The translations under genes were made by a program, and so were the position numbers. A DNA stretch of 22,539 nt from CAWBRT01 sp050015355 (GTDB lineage Bacteria; Acidobacteriota; Terriglobia; Terriglobales; Acidobacteriaceae): assembly GCA_050015355.1 (NCBI GenBank), contig JBEKBO010000076.1, forward strand, positions 1 to 22,539, written 5' to 3'. Below are positions 6,721 through 12,960 of the stretch, piece by piece; positions within the stretch are counted from its first letter, which is position 1, and every line of letters begins with the position of its first letter. Under the pieces are notes generated by a model, which did not search any database, had not been told where the DNA came from, and was given only the letters and a program-made list of their open reading frames with translations.

Positions 6721-9069
6721 ATGGATATAAAGACAGGTTCAGCCGATCTCTCTCAAGCTGCCTTGAGCGCGGAAAGAGACGACTGCCGTGCCGATGCGCT
6801 GATGGCCCTGGCGATGGAAGTCAGTTCCTGCATACGCTTGCCTGAATTGGCTCAATCGGTTACGCGTCGCGCCAGCGAGTTGCTCGGCGGCACCGCCGCT
6901 GCCCTGGCGTTGGCACGCGGGCAAAGCCTGGAGACTGTTTACCTGTATCACTGTGCTGTTCCGCCGGGCAATGGCACCTTGAGACGTCTCAATCTCGCGC
7001 TCACCGACCTTGCTCATGTCAACCGGGGAGCTATCTACTACGGAGCGGCCAGCGACTTTGTCGGACAAACGCTCGCCAGCAGTCTCGGCTGGCAGGATCT
7101 GACGGCGGTTCGACTCGAAGGCAACGAGAATGAACTGATCGGCCTGCTGCTGGTCGCCAACCGTGGCCGCGAACTCGTCAGTGCAGATCACGAGCTGGTG
7201 CAGTCCCTCGCAAGGTATGCCGCGGTTGCCTTGCACAATTCCCGCCTTTTCAGCCGGATGGCCCAATCGAACGCCCAGTGGGTGGAGATTTTCGACGCTA
7301 TCGGCGACTTTATCGTCGTGCACGACCAGGCCGGGCGCGTTCTGCGGGTCAATCGCAGCATGGCCGAGTTCATCGGCGTGCCTGCCCCCGAGCTGATCGG
7401 ACTGGGTATGCGCTCGCTGATCTCGGTAGAGCAGCGTCTGCACCCGGGGCCCTGTCCTTTCTGCGGCAGCGATGGGCGCGGCGAACGTCTGCACGTAGTT
7501 CTGGATCGCACCTACCTCGTCTCGACTTCGCACATCAATGCCACGCTCGACGAGGACACGCAGACTGTTCATGTCCTCAAGGACATTACCGACCGGCGCG
7601 AGGCCGAAAAGCGTTACCGCGAGCTCTTCGACAATATCCAGGAGGGACTGTTCTTTTCCACTCCCGAGGGCCGTTTTGTCGAAGTCAACGACGCGCTGGT
7701 GCGCATGCTTGGCTATGAGGCCCGCGAAGAGCTGTTGGTCATCGACATCTCGACCCAGCTTTACATTTCGCCCGAGCGTTACCTGGAATTCCGGCGAGCC
7801 ATACAGAGCGTCGACACCCTGCGCAACCGCGAGGAGGCGCTACGCCGGAAAGACGGGTCCCTGGTTTATACCCTGCAGAACGTTGTCGTGGTGCGCGATG
7901 CCCACGGCAAGGTCATTCAGTACCGCGGCTTGATGCTGGATATTACCGAACTGAAGTCGTTCCAGTCGGAGCTGCAGCGCCAGCGCGACTTCAACGCCAA
8001 GATACTGGAGAACACCCAGAGCCTGATCCTCGTGGTCGACACCGCCGGGCTCATCAGTTACGCCAACCAGCGTGCTTACGAAGTGGGCCGCTTCCAGACC
8101 GGACAGTTGGTCGGCTGTCGTATCCGGGAACTGGTCGACCCCACGCATCAGGAGAAATTCGACCAGGCAATTTTGCGAACGTTACTTGGCTTGCAGGTCA
8201 ATAACCTGGAGCTGACGCTGGTGATGGAGGGAGCTCGAACGGCGCACTTCTCCGCCAACATAAGCCCCATGCGTGACCATCAGGGCAACGTGAATTCGAT
8301 CGTCGTGGTTATGAGCGATGTTACCGATGAGTTGCTCTTGCAGTCGAAGCTGATGCAGACGGAAAAGATGGCCGCCGTCGGCCAACTGGTTTCCGGAGTT
8401 GCGCACGAGGTCAACAATCCTCTGACGGCCATCCTGGGCTTCGCCGATCTGCTGGTGCAAAAGCCGGAGATGCCCGAAGCCGCGCGCGGCGATCTCCAGA
8501 TCATTATTGACGAAGCGCAAAGGACCAAGCAGATCATTCAGAACCTGCTGAGTTTTGCCCGCCAGATGCCGCCTCAGCGCGAGCCCGTGCAAATCAACGA
8601 CTTGGTCAGGCGGACCCTGCTGCTTCGTGCCTACGACTTTGCTCACGGTGGCATCGAGGTCAAGGAAACCCTGAAGGAACCCTTCCCGGAGGTGGTTGCC
8701 GACCCGCACCAGTTGCAGCAGGTCTTCCTGAACGTGTTGAACAACGCCTACGACGCCATCCGTGAGACAGGCGACCCCGGCGTGATCGAGATTGAGACGG
8801 CGGTCCACGACGGCGCTGCCGAGATTAGCTTCATCGACAATGGCGCTGGAATTCGTGAACCGCAGCGCATTTTCGATCCGTTCTATACGACCAAGGGATT
8901 GGGCAAGGGAACCGGGCTTGGCTTGAGCATCTGTTACGGAATCGTTCGTGAACATGGAGGCGAGATCATCGCCGGCAATCGCAGCAGCGGCAAAGGCGCC
9001 GCCTTCACCGTCCGCATTCCCATCGACCCCAAAGGCCACGCACCCGGGGCGGACGACGGCAAGTCATGA
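6721..9069 (+). CDS. Soluble GAF-PAS-PAS-PAS sensor histidine kinase, 782 aa
   Basis: Two-component sensor kinase without membrane helices, so probably cytoplasmic. The ATG at 6721 is preceded by AAAGGA 7 nt upstream; a TTG two codons earlier is less likely. A GAF-like domain covers about 20-175. Three PAS domains follow at about 185-295, 298-420 and 425-545; the second and third each end in a D(I/V)T motif. The first PAS carries a PCPFCG pair of cysteines (C245, C248), which might bind metal or sense redox. HisKA follows with H562 in GVAHEVNNPLTAILG. The ATPase domain has an N-box near 671 (NVLNNAYDAI), G1 near D706 (DNGAGI) and FDPFYTTK before GTGLGLS. It overlaps the next receiver gene by 4 nt and is two genes from an NtrC-type activator, its likely partner. 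The signal is unknown. Confidence 0.93.
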   Translation: MDIKTGSADLSQAALSAERDDCRADALMALAMEVSSCIRLPELAQSVTRRASELLGGTAAALALARGQSLETVYLYHCAVPPGNGTLRRLNLALTDLAHVNRGAIYYGAASDFVGQTLASSLGWQDLTAVRLEGNENELIGLLLVANRGRELVSADHELVQSLARYAAVALHNSRLFSRMAQSNAQWVEIFDAIGDFIVVHDQAGRVLRVNRSMAEFIGVPAPELIGLGMRSLISVEQRLHPGPCPFCGSDGRGERLHVVLDRTYLVSTSHINATLDEDTQTVHVLKDITDRREAEKRYRELFDNIQEGLFFSTPEGRFVEVNDALVRMLGYEAREELLVIDISTQLYISPERYLEFRRAIQSVDTLRNREEALRRKDGSLVYTLQNVVVVRDAHGKVIQYRGLMLDITELKSFQSELQRQRDFNAKILENTQSLILVVDTAGLISYANQRAYEVGRFQTGQLVGCRIRELVDPTHQEKFDQAILRTLLGLQVNNLELTLVMEGARTAHFSANISPMRDHQGNVNSIVVVMSDVTDELLLQSKLMQTEKMAAVGQLVSGVAHEVNNPLTAILGFADLLVQKPEMPEAARGDLQIIIDEAQRTKQIIQNLLSFARQMPPQREPVQINDLVRRTLLLRAYDFAHGGIEVKETLKEPFPEVVADPHQLQQVFLNVLNNAYDAIRETGDPGVIEIETAVHDGAAEISFIDNGAGIREPQRIFDPFYTTKGLGKGTGLGLSICYGIVREHGGEIIAGNRSSGKGAAFTVRIPIDPKGHAPGADDGKS

Positions 9070-9455
9070 ACGTTATAGCGAAAAGCCCGGTGCTGGTGAT
9101 CGAAGACGAGGCTTCGGTGCTCGCGTTTGTTCGCGCGGCCCTGGAGCGCGGCGGGTATTCGGTCGTTGGGGCTCATTCCGGAGTGCTCGGCCTCGAAATG
9201 CTCGCTTCCGAAAAGTTCGCCGGGGTGGTTTCGGACATGCGTACGCCTGGTGGAGTCAGCGGCCAGGATGTCTATCGCTGGATCTGCCAGTTCCGGCCCG
9301 ATCTGGCGAAGCGAGTTATGTTTATCACCGGCGATACGGTGAACCAGCAAACCGTTCAGGCGCTGCGGTCGACTGGGGTGCCGTTTATCGAAAAGCCTTT
9401 CCGGGTTCAGGAGTTGATGGACATGGTGCGGAAGGTCATTGGGGCAGCCGATTGA
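9066..9455 (+). CDS. Stand-alone response-regulator receiver (CheY-like), 129 aa
   Basis: Single receiver domain with no output domain. The acidic pocket is IEDE (E13/D14), the phosphoacceptor is D57 in VVSDMRTPGG, the switch threonine is T88 (FITGD) and the lysine is K110 (IEKPF). It is followed directly by the NtrC-type gene. The start overlaps the kinase stop as ATGA. With two receivers behind one kinase, this one may be a phosphate sink, a phosphorelay intermediate, or a competing target. The DMRTPGG and FITGD motifs are typical of the receivers often seen fused to, or next to, PAS kinases of the NtrB type. Confidence 0.93.
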   Translation: MNVIAKSPVLVIEDEASVLAFVRAALERGGYSVVGAHSGVLGLEMLASEKFAGVVSDMRTPGGVSGQDVYRWICQFRPDLAKRVMFITGDTVNQQTVQALRSTGVPFIEKPFRVQELMDMVRKVIGAAD

Positions 9456-10885
9456 GCGGTGAATACAAGATCCGTTTCCTGGTGGTAGATGACCAGCAGA
9501 GCATTCGCAAGCTTTGCACGACGATTGCTGCCGGCCTGGGCTTTGATTACAGCGAAGCCGACAGTGCCGAGAGCGCGCTCATAAAGCTGGAAAACGACGC
9601 TCCCGACATCATCCTCGTCGATCTCCGTATGTCCCAGATGTCCGGGCTGGAATTCCTGGCCGAAGTCAAAAGGATCCTGCCGCGAGCCGAAGTCAGCATC
9701 ATGACCGGCTATGGCTCGATTGAGACAGCGGTTCAGGCCATGAAGCTAGGCGCCTACGACTACATCACCAAGCCCTTCCGCGTCGAAGAGTTAAAGATGA
9801 CCTTGCAGCGCATGGCGGAAAAAGTGGGTCTGGTGGCTGAAAACGAGTTCCTGCGTGAACGCTTTCTGGCTGAGACCGAGGCGCACGGCATTGTCGGCAC
9901 GCACCAGAAGATTCAGGACGTGCTGCGCATGGTGGCCCGCCTGAAGGACACGCGTACGCCTGTGCTCATCACCGGAGAGAGTGGAACGGGCAAGGAGCTG
10001 GTGGCCCGGGCGATCCATTTCCGCGGAGCGGTTGCCAAGCGTCCTTTCGTTGCCGTCGATTGCGGGTCCCTGGTGCCTACGCTGATCGAAAGCGAGCTCT
10101 TCGGCCATGAGCGGGGAGCGTTTACCGGGGCGCACAAGTCGAAGGAGGGTCTGTTTCAGTCGGCCCAGGGCGGTACGATCCTGCTGGATGAGGTCGGCGA
10201 GCTGCCGCCGGAAATGCAAGCGAAGCTGTTGCGCGTGCTTCAGGAAAAAGAGGTTCGTCCGGTAGGCAGCACACAAAGCGTGAAGGTGGCCGTTCGAATC
10301 ATCGCCGCCACCAACCGCGACTTGGAGGCAGCTTACCAGGACGGAACATTCCGCAAGGATCTCTATTTCCGCCTGAACGTAGTCACGCTGAACCTTCCAT
10401 CATTGCGTGAGAGGAAGTCTGATATCCCTATGCTGGCGCAGCACTTCCTGGATCTTTATTCGTCCTCCGCGCGGATCACGATCAGCAATATGGCGATGGA
10501 AGCCTTGATGGCCTATGACTGGCCGGGCAACGTGCGTGAACTACAGAACTGCATTGAGCGCGCCGTCGCACTCGGCGATATGGAGACCATCGACGTCGGT
10601 GATCTCCCGGCAAATCTTCAGGGATTGGTCAGGAAATCCTCCGCCATCCGCCTGCCTGCGCCGCCTACTACCGATCTGGAAGAGCTGGAGCACGCCACCA
10701 TTCAGCGCGTGCTCGATCAGGTCATGGGCGACAAGGCGCTCGCCGGCAAGATGCTTGGCATTTCGCGTGCTACTCTTTACCGCAAGATTAAGCGCTACGG
10801 CATCGAAACCGGTCCTCGTGTCGCGGTAGCTGCGAAGGCGGCTGCCGCCGGTGCCCAAGGTGCGGCCGCCAAGGCCGGAGCCTGA
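9452..10885 (+). CDS. NtrC-type sigma-54-dependent response regulator, 477 aa
   Basis: Enhancer-binding transcription activator that remodels sigma-54 RNA polymerase. The TTG at 9452 overlaps the preceding stop (TTGA) and begins a receiver at the normal distance (MSGEYKIRFLVVDD); the frame is open further upstream, but only inside the kinase gene. The receiver (1-120) has D13/D14, D57, T85 and K107. The AAA+ domain has Walker A GESGTGKE (175-182), the sigma-54 contact loop GAFTGA (222-227) and Walker B with D246/E247. A Fis-type helix-turn-helix lies at about 425-452 (LAGKMLGISRATLYRKIKRYG). The last 25 residues are alanine-rich. All parts needed for sigma-54 activation are present. Sigma-54-type promoters face outward in both flanking intergenic regions, so both chemosensory clusters are likely targets. 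Confidence 0.95.
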   Translation: MSGEYKIRFLVVDDQQSIRKLCTTIAAGLGFDYSEADSAESALIKLENDAPDIILVDLRMSQMSGLEFLAEVKRILPRAEVSIMTGYGSIETAVQAMKLGAYDYITKPFRVEELKMTLQRMAEKVGLVAENEFLRERFLAETEAHGIVGTHQKIQDVLRMVARLKDTRTPVLITGESGTGKELVARAIHFRGAVAKRPFVAVDCGSLVPTLIESELFGHERGAFTGAHKSKEGLFQSAQGGTILLDEVGELPPEMQAKLLRVLQEKEVRPVGSTQSVKVAVRIIAATNRDLEAAYQDGTFRKDLYFRLNVVTLNLPSLRERKSDIPMLAQHFLDLYSSSARITISNMAMEALMAYDWPGNVRELQNCIERAVALGDMETIDVGDLPANLQGLVRKSSAIRLPAPPTTDLEELEHATIQRVLDQVMGDKALAGKMLGISRATLYRKIKRYGIETGPRVAVAAKAAAAGAQGAAAKAGA

Positions 10886-10931
10886 GTCCCTCCCGAACCG
10901 CAGCGTCGTTCGTGGCGTGGAACCTTCTGCT

Positions 10932-10970
10932 TGAGACGGTTTGTCTCACTTTTGAGACGGAGCTGTCTCC
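10932..10970. promoter_or_regulatory. Tandem inverted repeats, probable enhancer (UAS) sites for the NtrC-type activator
   Basis: Two dyads stand in tandem: TGAGAC-GGTTT-GTCTCA at 10932-10948 (perfect arms) and TGAGAC-GGAGCT-GTCTCC at 10953-10970 (one mismatch). Their left arms are exactly 21 bp apart, two helical turns, so both face the same side of the DNA. They lie about 95-116 bp upstream of the predicted sigma-54 start. This is the usual layout for NtrC-family dimers assembling into a hexamer. The alternative is a transcription terminator for the gene ending at 10885: the first dyad is followed by CTTTT, but its stem is only 6 bp. Both roles could apply. Confidence 0.6.
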
Positions 10971-11004
10971 GCCATCCAATGCTAAATGCTATGTGCTTGA
11001 ATTA

Positions 11005-11018
11005 TAAGGATGTCCTTA
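11005..11018. repeat. Short dyad TAAGGATGTCCTTA between enhancer and promoter
   Basis: Six-base arms TAAGGA/TCCTTA flank a TG centre, in AT-rich DNA between the tandem enhancer sites and the sigma-54 promoter. It ends 12 bp upstream of the -24 element. It could be a repressor or bending-protein site, or chance. Confidence 0.25.
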
Positions 11019-11029
11019 CTTGGACGTTT

Positions 11030-11045
11030 TGGCTAGTCTCTTGCA
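11030..11045 (+). promoter_or_regulatory. Sigma-54 (-24/-12) promoter for the right chemosensory cluster
   Basis: TGGCTAGTCTCTTGCA matches the consensus TGGCAC-R-N4-TTGCW at all positions except the fifth and sixth, with correct GG-to-GC spacing. The predicted start is near 11056, about 29 nt before the ATG at 11085. Two tandem activator dyads lie upstream and an NtrC-type gene ends 145 bp away. Confidence 0.7.
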
Positions 11046-11084
11046 CATAAAAACCGGGATGAAGTCTGCGATACGGCGAGGGTT

Positions 11085-11798
11085 ATGGACTCTTGGCGAA
11101 GCCGCGTGAATTTGCCGGCTGCAAGTGAGCTCACAATTGCGATTGTTTCCGGCGAGCCGGAGTTTGCCCGGTCTCTGATGGGCCGCTGGCAGTCGGAGCG
11201 CGTGATTCCGGGATTCGTGGTGCTGGCCGCCGACCCGGCCTTCGGCCCGCTGCCCGAGTGTGATCTGGTGGTGGTCGGAGGTGTCCCGGCGGAGCGGCTT
11301 CCGGCGTTGCTCAAAACATTAGACCCGTCCGCGCGCCCCGTGATTTGCGTCACGGCTGTGAGCGAGTACAGACAGGTTCGCGAATCCTTCCCCCAGTTAT
11401 TGCTTCTGCGGCAGGACGAATTCTGGACGGACAACGCGGTGCTGCTCGCGGGCGAGTGCATGCGGCGCCGCCACGCCATGTTGAGGGCGCAACGGGCCGA
11501 ACAGATGTTGACCGCCAATCAGGGGCACGTTACGTTGGGCAAATACGTTGTCGAAATGCGGCACAACATCAACAATGCCCTGACTTCAGTGCTGGGGAAT
11601 GCCGAGTTGGTGTTGCTGAACGCGGAATCTTTTTCCGGCGAAGCCTGCGATCAACTGGAGACGATTCGCAACACAGCTTTACGCCTGCACGAAATCATGC
11701 AGCGTTTCTGGTCGCTCGAGGCCGAGATGCAGGCCGTCGAGCGCAATTCATCGGAGGAGAAAGCTCTCCGGGCGGTCGGCGCAACCGGGTTGAGATAG
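11085..11798 (+). CDS. Pseudo-receiver plus HisKA-like (DHp) protein lacking an ATPase domain, 237 aa
   Basis: Not a standard family member. Residues 16-130 have the alternating pattern of a receiver (LTIAIVSGEPEFARSLM, ECDLVVVGGVP, PVICVTA), but the acidic pair is replaced by SGE, the phosphoacceptor aspartate by glycine (G65/G66), and the lysine region reads LLLRQDE. Residues 145-215 resemble a HisKA dimerisation helix pair with H160 in MRHNINNALTSVLGNAEL, close to the H-box of the kinase at 6721-9069. The protein ends soon after, with no N, G1 or G2 box. It may be a phosphotransfer protein fed by another kinase, as Spo0B or ChpT types are, or a scaffold. The start at 11085 has a GAGGG only 2 nt away; GTG at 11106 is an alternative. 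It is the first gene after the sigma-54 promoter. Confidence 0.7.
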   Translation: MDSWRSRVNLPAASELTIAIVSGEPEFARSLMGRWQSERVIPGFVVLAADPAFGPLPECDLVVVGGVPAERLPALLKTLDPSARPVICVTAVSEYRQVRESFPQLLLLRQDEFWTDNAVLLAGECMRRRHAMLRAQRAEQMLTANQGHVTLGKYVVEMRHNINNALTSVLGNAELVLLNAESFSGEACDQLETIRNTALRLHEIMQRFWSLEAEMQAVERNSSEEKALRAVGATGLR

Positions 11799-11870
11799 CG
11801 CCAGCCAGATTGGAACTTGAGTTTCCAATTTTTTTGCGGCAAGCAGGTCGTGACAGAGGTTAACGAAATC

Positions 11871-12281
11871 GTGCCAGTACCCAACAAGATCCTGATCGTC
11901 GATGATTCGCAAGCGGAAAGCCAGTTGATGAAGTCGTATCTGGAGTCCGCCGGTTACTGGGGTGTCTCGCTCGCGGACCCGGCCTTGATCGAGCAGACGC
12001 TCGACATTGAGCGTCCGAGCCTGATCCTGCTCGACGTAGTCATGCCGGGACGGAACGGATTTCAGGCCTGCCGCGACCTTAAAGCGCACCCGGAATATGC
12101 GCCGATTCCCATCGTGCTGGTTACCTCGAAGGGAACCCAGAGCGACCAGTTCTGGGGACGCGCGCAGGGCGCGCAGGGTTACGTCGTCAAACCGTTTACG
12201 CGGGAGCAACTGATCGAAGAAGTCGGCAGAGTGCTCGGAAAGCCGCACCCTGCGGCCACGGGGGCGGCGCCAGGTCGATGA
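11871..12281 (+). CDS. CheY/PilG/PilH-like response regulator, 136 aa
   Basis: Single receiver domain with intact chemistry: D11/D12 in LIVDDS, phosphoacceptor D55 in LLDVVMPGRNGF, T85 and K107 (VVKPF). The start is uncertain. GTG at 11871 gives a normal receiver N-terminus (MPVPNKILIVDD) with AGAGG 11 nt upstream; GTG at 11850 or TTG at 11817 would add 7 or 18 residues. Its TGA overlaps the start of the next cheW as ATGA. In Pil-Chp systems a PilG/PilH-type regulator next to PilI and PilJ homologues transmits the kinase signal to the pilus motor; the order here (receiver, CheW, receptor, CheR, CheA) matches that layout. A tail of about 15 residues rich in Ala and Gly follows the domain. Confidence 0.9.
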   Translation: MPVPNKILIVDDSQAESQLMKSYLESAGYWGVSLADPALIEQTLDIERPSLILLDVVMPGRNGFQACRDLKAHPEYAPIPIVLVTSKGTQSDQFWGRAQGAQGYVVKPFTREQLIEEVGRVLGKPHPAATGAAPGR

Positions 12282-12817
12282 CCTCAGTGAACCAGAATTC
12301 GGATCAGACGCTGGATACCGGGGCCGAGACCGCGCCGGTCGTCGAGGTTTTCCGGACCGAAGAGGATGCCGACCTGTTGCCGCGGAAGCAATACTGCGTG
12401 TTTCGCGCCGGGCGTGAACGCTTCTGCTTCGCCGTGCTTGACGTGGAAGAGGTTGTCGAGTGGCCTAACGTGACGGCCGTTCCGCTGGCTCCGCCGTTCC
12501 TGATGGGGATATTCAACCTGCGCGGTCTGATCATTCCGGTGATCGACATCGGCCTGACGGAATCGCGGCGGCCTGATCTTTCGCCGAAGCATGTGGTGGT
12601 TGCATGCCTGCGCGGACAGGATGGCGGTAATGATCTGCGCCTCGGAGTTGCGGCCGACGAAGTATTCGGCGCGGTGACCACGACCGAGCCTTTGCTGCTT
12701 GAAGAGGCCCCGCGCGATGTCCCTTACTGCTGTGGCATGCTGCGCGACGCGGGGCGGCTGGCGTTGGCGGTGGATTTGAAGAGGTTGACGGAGAATTTTC
12801 CGGTTCCGGTGATTTAG
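12278..12817 (+). CDS. cheW: CheW-like coupling protein (PilI position), 179 aa
   Basis: Adaptor between receptor and kinase. An acidic N-terminal extension of about 40 residues precedes a CheW domain: YCVFRAGRERFCFAVLDVEEVVEW, then MGIFNLRGLIIPVIDIGL, the canonical NLRG-x-IPVID motif, and LRLGVAADEVFGAV. The C-terminal strand LALAVDLKRLTENF is present. A CC pair (PYCCGML) sits in the last third. The ATG overlaps the preceding response-regulator stop by 4 nt. The gene is followed by 143 bp containing an 11-bp inverted repeat before the receptor gene. Its place before a PilJ-like receptor suggests the PilI role. Confidence 0.92.
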   Translation: MTSVNQNSDQTLDTGAETAPVVEVFRTEEDADLLPRKQYCVFRAGRERFCFAVLDVEEVVEWPNVTAVPLAPPFLMGIFNLRGLIIPVIDIGLTESRRPDLSPKHVVVACLRGQDGGNDLRLGVAADEVFGAVTTTEPLLLEEAPRDVPYCCGMLRDAGRLALAVDLKRLTENFPVPVI

Positions 12818-12819
12818 AC

Positions 12820-12886
12820 CGGTTCCGCGGAAACTGTATTTCGAGAAGCAGCCGGGTCGAGAGCGGATTCACCACCCGCGGAACCG
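12820..12886. repeat. 11-bp perfect inverted repeat in the cheW-receptor gap
   Basis: CGGTTCCGCGG at 12820-12830 is the exact reverse complement of CCGCGGAACCG at 12876-12886, with a 45-nt loop. A smaller hairpin (CCGGT/ACCGG, 12806-12822) overlaps the cheW stop codon and competes with the left arm. The structure could attenuate, partly terminate or protect the message, so setting receptor level separately from CheW. No T-run follows, so a simple intrinsic terminator is unlikely. Confidence 0.4.
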
Positions 12887-12960
12887 ATTCGGCTGGTTGG
12901 GTGAGCGGCGGTTAGTGGTGAGTATTGGCGGATGTCCGCGAGGCGGATCTTGGAGGCTTT

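Noticed and set aside
8948..9451. Upstream extension of the NtrC-type gene frame
   Set aside because: The translation does not resemble any domain and overlaps the kinase and receiver genes in another frame; the receiver of the activator starts naturally at TTG 9452.
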